Shown here: positions 1 through 7,940 of the stretch, one piece after another | How positions within the stretch are numbered: the stretch's first letter is position 1 | How the letters are laid out: the number at the start of each line of letters is the position of its first letter | DNA from: a bacterium | GTDB taxonomy: Bacteria > Desulfobacterota > JAPLJL01 | Assembly: GCA_028713675.1 (NCBI GenBank) | Contig: JAQTNV010000023.1 | Coordinates: 1 to 53,828 of the forward strand | DNA: 53,828 nucleotides | Reading direction: 5' to 3' | Notes under the pieces: model-generated | What the model was told of the DNA's origin: nothing | Seen by the model: the letters and a program-made list of their open reading frames with translations, nothing else | Database searches by the model: none | Position numbers and translations under genes: made by a program

Positions 1-2
1 AA

Positions 3-1502
3 CCGGCTCCGCCTCCGGAACGGAATTGGGATAAGATCCTGGAAGAAATTAAGTCGTTGGTGGGTGAGCAGTGGCTTTCCAACCGATTGCCGGACCTTCT
101 CTCCTACGGGCATGACTTCAGCATCGTGTCCGGGGTGATCCCCAATATAGTGGTGCTCCCGAAAAATGCTGCGGAAATCCAGGCGGTCATGAAGATCGCG
201 GGACATTACCAGGTCCCCGTCGTTCCCCTCTCCACCGGTTTCAATCACGCCGGGATGGCGCTTCCCCGGAGAGGCGGGATACTGCTCGACCTCCGCCGGA
301 TGAATAAGATCTTGATCAATCCGGAAACCATGACCGCCACGGTCGAGCCGGCGGTCCGGCTCCGGGCCCTCTTTATGGATGCGATCAGATACCGGGTCGC
401 CGAAGGGTTGGTTTTAAAACCGGCACTGCCCCTTTCCTTCACCAGCGTCTCGGTGCTGGGCAACTATGTTGCCCGCGGAGGGGCGGGCTGCATGGTCAAG
501 TACGGGGGCAACCCGGAAATGATAACCAACATGACCTGGATTCTGCCCGATGGTGAGATCGTCAAGCTCGGGCCGACGGAAGTCCCGGTTCAGTACGGTC
601 CGGGGCCGGAAATCGCGGGGATGTTCTTCAACGCCGACGGGCAGTTCGGGGTCTGCTCCGATATAACCATCAAGCTTTTCCCGGAGTTTCCCGCCGAAAA
701 ACTGCTCCTGACTGGCTCCGCTGAATCCGATGATGACCTGATGCTCAAGCAGATAATCGACGCCAACTACGCCCTCTGCCGGGCTAATATCGTCGATTTT
801 ACCTACAAGCTGCATCACGGAGTACCGTCCACGATTTTAGCGGGCATCGCCGGGATGCAGGCGGATGACGTGGCCGAGATGGTGCCCCCGCATTCCATGC
901 CTCTCCTGATCCAGGGGTTCAACCAGGAGGAACTGGAAATCAAGGAAGAAATCGTCAAGGAAATCATCGAAGGGAACAAGATGCTTTTCATCGACGCGGC
1001 TTCCTTAAACCTCCAGGACGTGGTCAATTCCGACACTTTCAAAAAAGGCTACGGGGTGGCGGGAAACCGGGTGGCGGCTTATCGCGGCGCCTTCCAGTGG
1101 ATAGCTTCCTTTGTAAAGCTCGAGAAACTGCCGGAGCTCTGGAAGGAATATAAGGCGCTGAAGGCGAAATACTGGACACCTCCTGATTCCCGGGTATACC
1201 GGGAAATGCTCCTGGCCGGGATGGCGATGCAGGGCCCCCAACAATTCGCGCGCTGCGCCAATATCGAGTTTGACTGGTGGTGGGACCACGGCAACCCCGA
1301 CTCCATCAAGCGCGCCAGCATGTTCGTGCATGAGGCCGCGGACCTCCTGGTAAAGCGGGGCGCGCCCCTTTTCCGGAACATGCACGGGGCGGGGGAGATG
1401 CACCTGCCCCGGCACAAGGTCTACTTCGACCTGCTCAAGGATTTGAAAAAGACGATGGATCCGGCCGGGATCATGCACCCGAACATGCACCACGTTTTAT
1501 GA
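3..1502 (+). CDS. FAD-linked oxidoreductase (VAO/PCMH type), 5'-partial
   Basis: The frame is open to the left edge of the window, so the true start lies outside; a TTG at 57 is probably internal. Visible are the N-terminal FAD-binding (PCMH-type) half, with the stretch from PNIVVLPKNAAEIQ through VPLSTGFNHAG, the GNYVARGGAGC flavin-binding segment and an ILPDGEIVKLG strand, then a FAD-oxidase C-terminal half ending in MDPAGIMHPN. This order is typical of the vanillyl-alcohol oxidase superfamily, which oxidises alcohols, hydroxy acids or phenols using FAD. The substrate cannot be read from sequence. There is no gene partner downstream: a 197-bp gap with its own promoter-like site follows. Family assignment is firm, specific function unknown. 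Confidence 0.85.
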   Translation, partial: PAPPPERNWDKILEEIKSLVGEQWLSNRLPDLLSYGHDFSIVSGVIPNIVVLPKNAAEIQAVMKIAGHYQVPVVPLSTGFNHAGMALPRRGGILLDLRRMNKILINPETMTATVEPAVRLRALFMDAIRYRVAEGLVLKPALPLSFTSVSVLGNYVARGGAGCMVKYGGNPEMITNMTWILPDGEIVKLGPTEVPVQYGPGPEIAGMFFNADGQFGVCSDITIKLFPEFPAEKLLLTGSAESDDDLMLKQIIDANYALCRANIVDFTYKLHHGVPSTILAGIAGMQADDVAEMVPPHSMPLLIQGFNQEELEIKEEIVKEIIEGNKMLFIDAASLNLQDVVNSDTFKKGYGVAGNRVAAYRGAFQWIASFVKLEKLPELWKEYKALKAKYWTPPDSRVYREMLLAGMAMQGPQQFARCANIEFDWWWDHGNPDSIKRASMFVHEAADLLVKRGAPLFRNMHGAGEMHLPRHKVYFDLLKDLKKTMDPAGIMHPNMHHVL

Positions 1503-1644
1503 GGGGAAATTCGATCTCCGGGGCGGGATGTGAGTTTCATCACTTCCAATTCCAGGAAAATTTCTAATAATATGAAGAAATGAAAGCGCGCCGGTTATGG
1601 CGAAAGGAGGTGGGCGGGTTACTTCATAAATACATTTGTGTTAC

Positions 1645-1650
1645 TATAAT
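1645..1650 (+). promoter_or_regulatory. Possible sigma-70 -10 box upstream of first LPP20 gene
   Basis: A perfect TATAAT lies 49 bp before the ATG at 1700. No good -35 hexamer sits 16-18 bp upstream (the nearest, TTACTT at 1619, is 20 bp away), so this is tentative. A strong ribosome binding site (AAAGGAGG) precedes the start codon. Confidence 0.35.
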
Positions 1651-1699
1651 TCCAGTTTTCATTTAAAGCGGAGTTTTTCAAGAAAAAGGAGGAATAACA

Positions 1700-2287
1700 A
1701 TGAAGGTAACCAGACTGATTGGAGTAGTAGCAGGTGCGGTGTTCGCGGCGTCGCTTTTCCTGGCGGGATGCGCGGGCGGTCCGGCCAAGCCCGATTGGAT
1801 TATCAAGGGTTCGGGTGCTTTCCCCGGTGACCAGGGCGGGGTTTTGTATGGGGTTGGAATCGCCGCCAAGTCGCCTAATATCGCCATGCAGAGGCAGAAA
1901 GCCGATTCCCGGGCGCGCCAGGAACTGGGCCGGGTAATCAATACCTACGTTGCTTCCTTTATGAAAGATTTCATGGAAGAGCATCAGGATTTCGTGGACA
2001 AGGAAGGCGGCGGCTCGGATGAATTTACCTCGATTGTTTCCAAGACTGTCAGTGAAGCGACCCTGGTCGGAAGCCAGATAATCGATCACTTCTCCGATTC
2101 GGACGGCACGCTTTACGCCCTGGGCAAGCTGGCGGTGGATGACGTTCTAAGCCAAATCAAATCCAAGACCCAAGAGGCCCTGAAAGAGAAGAAACGGGCC
2201 ATCCTGGAAGCCAAGACCAACGATATGCTGAATGCCCTGGATGACCAGTTGAAGAAGAAACGGGAAGCCGAGGACTCGGGTCACTAA
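1700..2287 (+). CDS. LPP20-family lipoprotein
   Basis: A 195-residue secreted lipoprotein. Residues 1-24 form a signal peptide ending in a lipobox (FLAGC). The mature part carries the LPP20 pattern: PDWI, then VLYGVGIA, then a run of DSRARQELGRVI, as in Helicobacter Lpp20 and Vibrio FlgP. The C-terminus is a charged, probably helical tail rich in Lys and Glu. It likely sits in the outer membrane or periplasm. A strong SD (AAAGGAGGAATAAC) precedes the ATG. It is followed by its own terminator (2323-2355), so it is probably transcribed alone, but it is the first of three LPP20-like genes in a row. The exact role is unknown; FlgP homologues help assemble the flagellar outer ring, but no flagellar gene is seen here. 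Confidence 0.8.
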   Translation: MKVTRLIGVVAGAVFAASLFLAGCAGGPAKPDWIIKGSGAFPGDQGGVLYGVGIAAKSPNIAMQRQKADSRARQELGRVINTYVASFMKDFMEEHQDFVDKEGGGSDEFTSIVSKTVSEATLVGSQIIDHFSDSDGTLYALGKLAVDDVLSQIKSKTQEALKEKKRAILEAKTNDMLNALDDQLKKKREAEDSGH

Positions 2288-2322
2288 AACGTAATTCCAT
2301 AAATATTTTCAGGTTAATCATG

Positions 2323-2355
2323 GGCAGGCCGGTTTTTCGCGGCCTGCCTTTTTTT
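2323..2355 (+). terminator. Rho-independent terminator
   Basis: A 9-bp GC-rich stem (GGCAGGCCG at 2323-2331 pairing with 2340-2348), loop of 8, followed by seven T (2349-2355). It lies 35 bp after the stop of the first LPP20 gene and separates it from the next operon. The remaining 2356-2517 stretch has no gene and no promoter I trust. Confidence 0.9.
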
Positions 2356-2517
2356 CTCCTCCGTTTCCCCCGAAATATCGGGTTCCCGGTATTGGCCGCG
2401 GCTGATGGAATAATACCCGGGTCTCCCACCGGTTTACCCCGCGCGGCTCCATTTGCTTTGTCTCCTCGTATTTGATAAAAATGACAATTGAATTTTACCG
2501 GGAACATTTCGTGAATA

Positions 2518-3219
2518 ATGGATAAAAAAGTCTTCATCATGGGGAAGATCCAGACGATCATTTTGGTCTTAACCCTGGCGTTAAACGGGGTGGCTTTGGG
2601 CTGCGCCGGGAATAAAAGCTTCGGCAAGTCCGATCCGGCCGCGCCCCCGGCCTGGGTGCTGAAGCTGCCCCAGGAAAAAGGGTATGCCTTCGCCCGGGGT
2701 TCCTGCGGGAGGACCTCCGATCCCAAGGACGCGGAAGAGAACGCCGCCGATGACGCCCGGGTCCAGCTGGCCAAGACCATCAAGGTCGAGGTTTCCTCCC
2801 TGCTGGTGGATTTCGAAAATTCCAACGGTTCGGCCTTCGGCGGGTCCAGGTTCATTCACGACTACAGTGTCCGGGTGGACCGGGAAGCCCTGGAACTTTC
2901 CCTGGCGGGTTCGCAGATAATCTCGGTCTGGCTGGACAAAAAAGGCAGGGCGGGAACCTCCGGCACTACCTACGCCCTGGCGCGCCTGTCGAAAGACAGC
3001 CTGGTGGCTGATCTCTCCCGGATGGCGCAGGAGATGAAAATGAAAGCGGAGGAGATGCAGGGGCGCATGGGACAGGGCAAAGGCCTGGCCCCGCTGATCC
3101 AGAAAATGAAGGATAAAGGGGTGGTAAAAACCGAAAACCGGAACGATCAAGTCCAGGCGCCTCCGGATGAGGCCTTCCAGGACTTGGAAAAAGAACTGGA
3201 AAAATTAAAAGAAAAATGA
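2518..3219 (+). CDS. LPP20-like lipoprotein
   Basis: A 233-residue lipoprotein. The ATG at 2518 gives a signal peptide of about 28 residues ending in VALGC; an in-frame ATG at 2539 would give a shorter, equally good signal peptide, and neither has a strong SD. The mature protein has the LPP20 layout: PPAWVLKLP, GYAFARGSC, then DDARVQLAKTI, and a YALARLSKDSL strand matching YALGKLAVDDVL in the gene at 1700, so the two are paralogues. The last 60 residues are a Lys/Glu/Gln-rich helix. The stop codon overlaps the next ATG by 4 bp (ATGA), implying translational coupling. Envelope location is clear; function is inferred only from family. Confidence 0.78.
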   Translation: MDKKVFIMGKIQTIILVLTLALNGVALGCAGNKSFGKSDPAAPPAWVLKLPQEKGYAFARGSCGRTSDPKDAEENAADDARVQLAKTIKVEVSSLLVDFENSNGSAFGGSRFIHDYSVRVDREALELSLAGSQIISVWLDKKGRAGTSGTTYALARLSKDSLVADLSRMAQEMKMKAEEMQGRMGQGKGLAPLIQKMKDKGVVKTENRNDQVQAPPDEAFQDLEKELEKLKEK

Positions 3220-4763
3220 GAAAGACCCGAACTTATTCCGCCCGCGGTTTTGGTTATTTGATGCTGGCTCTGACTTTCCTGGTTATTTCGGGGTGGGAGA
3301 CCCTGGCCAAGGATCGTCCCGAGTGGCTGGCGGGGGGGAAGATCCCCCGTTTCCCCGCCCAGCGCTACCTGGTCGGGGTGGGCTCCGGCCCGTCCACCGG
3401 GGATGAAACCGCCGATACCAACCGGGCCGACAGCTCCGCCCGGGCCAATATCGCCAAGCAGATCCAGGTGCAGGTCAAGGAGGCGATCACGGATATCCAG
3501 CGGGAAGAGGAAGGCGACAAAGGGTCGGCCGGCTCGGTGACCGAAGTGAAGAGCGAATCCTCGGTGGATTTATCCCTGGAGGGGGTGACGATTGCCGAAA
3601 GGTATTTCGACTCGAAAAGGGATGTTTACTACTCCCTGGCGGTTTTGGAACGTTCCAACGCGGCCGGGAGGTTACGGGACAAGATCCGCGATATCCTCAG
3701 GGCCGCGTCCGAAGTGGGGAAGGCGGCCCAGTCCTACGAAAGCAGATTCCAGATTTTTCTGGCCTTGAGCAACCACCTGCGATATCTCAACCTCTACGAA
3801 GAGGCCTATTCCCACCAGCTGGTCCTCCGGGTTCTCGCCGGATCTTCCGGCGAGGCGGAGGCTTTTGCCGAAGGGGAATCCTCCGGGCCGGAAAAACTGG
3901 ACCTCCGGACGGAGATCGAGAAGGCCAAAACCAGGATTCAGGACCTGCTTTCCTCCCTGGAACTCGAAGTGGCGGGGGGGGATAAGCAGAAAGGCGAGGT
4001 GGGTCAGCCGCTCGGGGAAAATCTGAGGGTCAAGGTGGTGTTTGAGAAGTCCCCGTCCCGGTACCCGCAGAAGGGATTTAACGTGGGGTTCGCTTTCCTC
4101 CAGGGGAAGGGGCGGCTTTTGGAAAAGGTCCAGGCGGGCGATTCCGGCATATCGGGTTCAAAGGTGTATGAAATCAGCGCCCCCGGAGATTCCGGGGTCG
4201 CGGTGGTCGAGGCCACCCTGCTCCCGGACGGGTTGAGCAAGGAAGGTGAGCTGGAACCCAATTTTTTAGAGGCTCTGAGAAGAGCCCGGGCGGATTTCAC
4301 CATCGACCTGCCTTCGAAAAGGTTCGTGGTCAAGATCTTTGAAAGCAATGCCGGGCAACCGGTTTCCAATTCGGTGGTCGAGGGCGAGCTGATCCAGGGC
4401 TTATTCGGACAGGGTTTCCCGGTGATCGACCAAAGGGCGGTGGGGGAAAAGATTTCCGATGCCGTGCTCAAGTCCGGCAATCTTCCCCAGATCGTGTCGG
4501 CCTTGCGTCCGCTCGCGGAGGTGGTGATCCTCGGGGAGGTCCAGGCCGCCGAGTCCAGCCGGATGGGGCAGATTGTGTTTGCCCGGGCCCGGGGAACCGT
4601 CCGGGCGGTGCGGACCGATAACGGCAAGGTCCTGGCCACCGTTGACCTGGAGGTCAAGGACGGGGGAAATGACCCGGTCCGCGCCGGGCAGAGGGCCATC
4701 CAGAAACTGGCTCCCGGCATCGCCAGCCAGATTTTATCGGGCCTGGCCCAGGGGCTAAAGTAA
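3216..4763 (+). CDS. LPP20/FlgT-like envelope protein
   Basis: A 515-residue exported protein. Residues 1-32 are a hydrophobic signal region without a lipobox cysteine. Residues about 34-150 repeat the LPP20 pattern (RPEWLAGG, RYLVGVGSG, SSARANIAKQI, YYSLAVLERSNA). A middle section, around 265-345, looks like a beta-sandwich (VKVVFEKSPSRYPQKGF). The last 150 residues resemble CsgG/FlgT-type domains: a stretch in which a protein level is set by VVEGELIQGLFGQGFPVID, then LAEVVILGEV. This is the architecture of secreted outer-membrane assembly factors. It is coupled to its neighbours: ATGA overlap upstream and 2 bp to the next gene. Domain calls are by eye; function is unknown. Confidence 0.7.
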   Translation: MRKTRTYSARGFGYLMLALTFLVISGWETLAKDRPEWLAGGKIPRFPAQRYLVGVGSGPSTGDETADTNRADSSARANIAKQIQVQVKEAITDIQREEEGDKGSAGSVTEVKSESSVDLSLEGVTIAERYFDSKRDVYYSLAVLERSNAAGRLRDKIRDILRAASEVGKAAQSYESRFQIFLALSNHLRYLNLYEEAYSHQLVLRVLAGSSGEAEAFAEGESSGPEKLDLRTEIEKAKTRIQDLLSSLELEVAGGDKQKGEVGQPLGENLRVKVVFEKSPSRYPQKGFNVGFAFLQGKGRLLEKVQAGDSGISGSKVYEISAPGDSGVAVVEATLLPDGLSKEGELEPNFLEALRRARADFTIDLPSKRFVVKIFESNAGQPVSNSVVEGELIQGLFGQGFPVIDQRAVGEKISDAVLKSGNLPQIVSALRPLAEVVILGEVQAAESSRMGQIVFARARGTVRAVRTDNGKVLATVDLEVKDGGNDPVRAGQRAIQKLAPGIASQILSGLAQGLK

Positions 4764-4765
4764 GC

Positions 4766-5764
4766 ATGAACAAGTCAAGAGCTCAAAGCTTCCTGCGACC
4801 CCGAACGGGGTCTCTGGACGAGAACCCCGGAGGGGCAAAGCTCAAAGTTAATTCGATCGGGAAAATCCTGTTATTTGTCCTGCTGCTGGTTTTTTCCGGG
4901 ACCGGGGTTTTCGCCGAGGAAGGGAAGACCTTTCTGGCGGTTCTCGACCTGGAAATAGTCGGGAACGTTCCCCAGGATCTGAAAATTCCCCTCTCCGATT
5001 CCCTCCGGGAGGGGCTTTTCCGGACCGGCAGGTTCCGGGTCATTGACCGGAACAATATGGACCGGATTCTCAAGGAACAGGGCCAACAGCTTTCCGACTG
5101 CTCCTCGAGCGAGTGCGCGGTCCAGGTCGGGAGACTCCTGGGGGTGCAGAAGATGGTGACCGCCAGCTTGAGCCGGGTGGGGAATATTTTCGTGGTTTCC
5201 GCCCAGCTGATCAATGTCGAGACCGGCGAGATTGAAATGATCGCTTCCGACCGCTGCCCCTGCCAGACCGATGAGCTTTTGCCATCGGTGGATCGGGTGT
5301 CGGGCCGGCTGGCCGGCAACCCGGCCGCAGAGAAGACAGCCCCTCCCGAAAAAATGGCGCCTTCCGAACCGGTCTCCCCGGCCCCAGCCCAGGAGAATCA
5401 GGCGGCGGAAGAGGAACCCGCATACCAAAATCCGAAAAGCCTGTGGGTGGCGGGCGTGCTTTCCATCATTCCGGGCCTGGGGCAGGTTTACAACGAGCAG
5501 TATGTCAAGGGAATCATATTTTTCGGGGCTTGCGCCACTTTCGGGGCGCTGGGAAGCGCCCAGGCCAAGAGCACCGGCAGCAAAGGGATCTGGGGCGGAT
5601 TGGGAGGCCTCACCTGGCTGGCCAATGAGGCCGACGCGCTCTGGTCGGCCCACCGGATCAACCGGGCGGCCAAAAGGAAGGCAGAAGAAAAGAAAAAACT
5701 GGCTTTATATGACGAAAAAATAACGGCCAGCCTAAATCTTTCAGGAGGAGGAAAAATTGAATAA
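4766..5764 (+). CDS. CsgG/FlgO-like protein with C-terminal membrane hairpin
   Basis: A 332-residue protein. After an odd N-terminal extension (residues 1-28) comes a signal peptide (about 29-50, ending VFAEEG), then a CsgG/FlgO-type domain (50-185) with LAVLDLEI, SLREGLFRTGRFRVIDR and AVQVGRLLGVQKMVTASL. A Pro/Ala/Glu linker leads to a C-terminal region (225-300) with SIIPGLGQVYN followed by glycine-rich hydrophobic segments, like the PGLGQ motif of TM2/DUF5683 proteins; the same motif recurs in the gene at 21334. It is probably an envelope component working with the LPP20 proteins upstream. The extension is encoded by a small repeat-hairpin (see 4780-4847), but no other ATG is available before the signal peptide. 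It overlaps the next gene by 8 bp. Confidence 0.72.
   Translation: MNKSRAQSFLRPRTGSLDENPGGAKLKVNSIGKILLFVLLLVFSGTGVFAEEGKTFLAVLDLEIVGNVPQDLKIPLSDSLREGLFRTGRFRVIDRNNMDRILKEQGQQLSDCSSSECAVQVGRLLGVQKMVTASLSRVGNIFVVSAQLINVETGEIEMIASDRCPCQTDELLPSVDRVSGRLAGNPAAEKTAPPEKMAPSEPVSPAPAQENQAAEEEPAYQNPKSLWVAGVLSIIPGLGQVYNEQYVKGIIFFGACATFGALGSAQAKSTGSKGIWGGLGGLTWLANEADALWSAHRINRAAKRKAEEKKKLALYDEKITASLNLSGGGKIE
4780..4847 (+). repeat. Hairpin element between 9-bp direct repeats, inside a CDS 5' end
   Basis: AGCTCAAAG occurs at 4780-4788 and again at 4839-4847. Between them lies a perfect hairpin, GACCCCG at 4797-4803 with CGGGGTC at 4806-4812, and a second run of CCCCGGAGGGG. The insert keeps the reading frame and adds residues to the N-terminus before the signal peptide. 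It shares TTCCTGCGAC with the complement of the repeat at 22342-22390. Confidence 0.55.
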
Positions 5765-6686
5765 GAAATCATTTAAATCGTCAGGCATCGTCAGATTTGG
5801 ATTCTTAATTCTGGGATTGGCGGCGGGAATAATATTCCTGGCTCATTTCGCCGACGCCCAGACTGACACACAGAAGGAGCCGATCAAGAACTTCGGTCTC
5901 CGGGATCTTAACGGGAAAATGGTTTTCCTCAATGATTTTTGCGGGGAAAAACCCAGCCGGATCGGATGGAAACCGCGAAAAATGATGATTGTGACCTTTT
6001 TCGCCACCTGGTGCAAACCCTGCAAAGTCGAGACCGGCCTTTTGCTCGATCTTTATGAAAAATGGAAGGATAAAGGGCTGCAGATCATGATGATCGGATA
6101 CGGGAAGGACCAGACCGAAGAGGTCCTGAGCGATTACGTCAAGGAAAGGGGAATCGCATTCCCGGTGATGGCCGACCGGACCGGGGTGGCAGGAGAAAAA
6201 TTCGGGATTACCGGCATCCCCAGGGTTTTCGTCCTGGACCATTCCTGCCGGATTATGGAAGATGTCCACGGGGCGAATGAAAAATTCACGGAAATGATGG
6301 AAGCACATGCCCAGGAACTTCTGGGAGCGGGGGCGGAAACCGCGCCGGCCCCGGCGCCGGCCCCGCCGGCGGCGACTCCCCCTCCGGGAACCGCCCCGGC
6401 CGGGAAAAGCAGCCTGGAAACCGGCCCGGAGATTATCATCCTGAACGCCACCGGGAAATCCGAACTGGCCCAGGAACTGACCGGACTCCTCCAGAATAAC
6501 GGTTATGACAAGATCAAGACCTCCGCTGCCAAGCCGGGCCAATATCCGGAAAGCCTGGTTTACTATTCCGAGGAAAATAAAAAAATCGCCGAGAAGATCT
6601 CTTTTCTCCTCGGGGGGGTCAAGCTCCGCCAGGTGAAAAGCGGGCAGCCGGTGACGATCCTGATCGGCAATGACTGGGGAAAATAG
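5757..6686 (+). CDS. TlpA-like thioredoxin fused to LytR_C domain
   Basis: A 309-residue protein starting at a TTG with a strong SD (AGGAGGAGG) and overlapping the previous stop. Residues 13-34 are an uncleaved or cleaved signal segment. Residues 40-180 are a TlpA/ResA thioredoxin fold: FFATWCKPCK carries the redox pair near positions 86 and 89, and the cis-proline loop GIPRVFVLD is present. A Pro/Ala linker (about 192-215) follows. Residues 222-305 look like the LytR/CpsA/Psr C-terminal domain (EIIILNATGKSELAQEL, then LVYYSEENKKIAEKI), which usually sits on cell-wall ligases. The thioredoxin part should reduce or oxidise periplasmic thiols; the fusion is unusual. It ends the envelope operon begun at 2518. 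Confidence 0.85.
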   Translation: MNKKSFKSSGIVRFGFLILGLAAGIIFLAHFADAQTDTQKEPIKNFGLRDLNGKMVFLNDFCGEKPSRIGWKPRKMMIVTFFATWCKPCKVETGLLLDLYEKWKDKGLQIMMIGYGKDQTEEVLSDYVKERGIAFPVMADRTGVAGEKFGITGIPRVFVLDHSCRIMEDVHGANEKFTEMMEAHAQELLGAGAETAPAPAPAPPAATPPPGTAPAGKSSLETGPEIIILNATGKSELAQELTGLLQNNGYDKIKTSAAKPGQYPESLVYYSEENKKIAEKISFLLGGVKLRQVKSGQPVTILIGNDWGK

Positions 6687-6697
6687 TTAACAGGAAA

Positions 6698-6762
6698 GTT
6701 CAAAGCTCAAAGGTCAAAGGCAACAGGTTAGGAGTTTCAGGGCCCAAAGCTCAAGGTTTCAA
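6698..6762 (+). repeat. 7-bp-period degenerate array
   Basis: Starting 11 bp after a stop codon, the units GTTCAAA, GCTCAAA, then GGTCAAA follow each other at exact 7-bp spacing, trailing into GGCAACA and GGTTAGG, and the words CCCAAAG and CTCAAGG recur at 6743-6756. There is no coding potential. It closely resembles the array at 18994-19021. Confidence 0.75.
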
Positions 6763-6840
6763 TAAAACCGACCCCGGCACTGACACCGACACGATGGAAT
6801 AGGTTAAAAGGTTTACGGTTAATTAAGTTGTTAGCTGTTT

Positions 6841-6891
6841 TGACATTTGGATTTTGATATTCATTTGTCATTTGAGTTTTGTCATTTGAAC
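6841..6891 (+). repeat. 7-bp-period array before thiD
   Basis: The units ATTTGTC (6863), ATTTGAG (6870), TTTTGTC (6877) and ATTTGAA (6884) are spaced by exactly 7 bp, preceded by looser copies from 6841. The array runs into the presumed start of the next gene, so the N-terminus predicted from the first possible start codon is probably array sequence. Confidence 0.7.
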
Positions 6892-7700
6892 TTGTTAAAG
6901 AGGTAGTAATTCCTTCCCAATTTAAAATTTCCTGCCTTTCCATCGCGGGGTTTGATCCAACCGGGGGAGCCGGGGTGGCCGCGGACCTGCTGACTTTTTC
7001 CCGGCTGAAAGTCTGGGGGACCGCGGCGGTGGCCGTGATCACCAGCCAGAATAATGCCCGGGTTTGCCGGGCGGAAGCGGTTTCCGCGAAACTTTTGCGC
7101 AGCCAGGTCGAGTCGATCCTGGAAGATTTTCCCATCCAGGCGGTTAAAATCGGCGCGCTGGGGAGCCGGGCCAACCTCCGGGAGGTTTCCCGCCTGATCA
7201 GGGAGTCCGGTCTTCGCCGGGTGGTGGTGGACCCGATTCTCCGTGCCCGGGACGGCACCCGGCTGATGGAAGAGGGTGGCAGCCGGGATTATCTGAAATT
7301 CCTTTTTCCCCTGGCCGCGGTGATCACGCCTAATCTGCCCGAGGCCTCGGAATTTACCGGGATCAAGGTCCGGAGCCGGGAGGAAATGGAGAAAGCGGCC
7401 GCCATCCTTTCCGGGTCCGGGCCAGGTTCGGTCCTGGTGAAAGGCGGACACCTGAAGCGGGGGGATCCGCGCGACCTCTTCCTGGAAAATGGGGAATTAT
7501 TCTGGATTCCCGGGGCCCGGAGGGTCGCCGCGCGAATTCATGGAACCGGCTGCCTGCTCTCTTCGGCCATCACCGCGTTTCTGGCCCGGGGCCGGACCCC
7601 GCTGGACTCGGTCCTCGCCGCCAAGGCAATGATATCCCGGGCCATCATCAAGTCGGAAAAATGCCCGCGGTGGCGCTACCGCATCATGGCCCAGAAATAG
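6879..7700 (+). CDS. thiD: Hydroxymethylpyrimidine/phosphomethylpyrimidine kinase
   Basis: Up to 273 residues. ThiD phosphorylates hydroxymethylpyrimidine twice in thiamine biosynthesis, in the cytoplasm. Seen: SIAGFDPTGGAGVAADL near the start (family signature), VVVDPILRARDGTRL, ITPNLPEASEFTG, and the phosphate-binding HGTGCLLSSAITAFLA with the catalytic GTGC motif. Length is normal for ThiD. The start is doubtful: the TTG at 6879 lies inside a 7-bp array, the family normally begins only a few residues before the SIAG strand, and there is no SD or ATG. It stands alone, with no other thi gene nearby. A close relative, pyridoxal kinase, is less likely given the motifs. Confidence 0.88.
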   Translation: MSFELVKEVVIPSQFKISCLSIAGFDPTGGAGVAADLLTFSRLKVWGTAAVAVITSQNNARVCRAEAVSAKLLRSQVESILEDFPIQAVKIGALGSRANLREVSRLIRESGLRRVVVDPILRARDGTRLMEEGGSRDYLKFLFPLAAVITPNLPEASEFTGIKVRSREEMEKAAAILSGSGPGSVLVKGGHLKRGDPRDLFLENGELFWIPGARRVAARIHGTGCLLSSAITAFLARGRTPLDSVLAAKAMISRAIIKSEKCPRWRYRIMAQK

Positions 7701-7830
7701 GGGCGCGGCATCAGGCCCGTAGAATTTCAAATAATCGTATTACGTTGATCGGTTGGGCCGCTGGTTTCGGCTTACGTTTGAGTCTTTCGGTTTTAAAAAC
7801 GATGAACGAATTACGGTTGACTATACGAGC

Positions 7831-7859
7831 GGCGTAACCTCAGCCGTAAGGCGCAACCT
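7831..7859 (+). repeat. Direct repeat of GGCGYAACCT
   Basis: GGCGTAACCT (7831-7840) and GGCGCAACCT (7850-7859) are 19 bp apart in the non-coding gap after thiD; the second can fold as AAGG/CCTT. The rest of the 7701-7940 gap shows only a promoter candidate. Confidence 0.35.
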
Positions 7860-7875
7860 TCCGATGGACATCCTC

Positions 7876-7904
7876 TTGACAGCCAGGGGTTACTTACTTT
7901 AAAT
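7876..7904 (+). promoter_or_regulatory. Sigma-70-like promoter
   Basis: A perfect -35 TTGACA (7876-7881) is followed after 17 bp by the AT-rich TTAAAT (7899-7904), about 37 bp before the ATG of the DksA-like gene. Confidence 0.45.
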
Positions 7905-7940
7905 ATAAACTTCCAAACTTTCCAGGAAATTGGGGGAATA

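Noticed and set aside
57..59. TTG as start of the FAD oxidase
   Set aside because: The frame remains open upstream to the window edge and there is no ribosome site before it.
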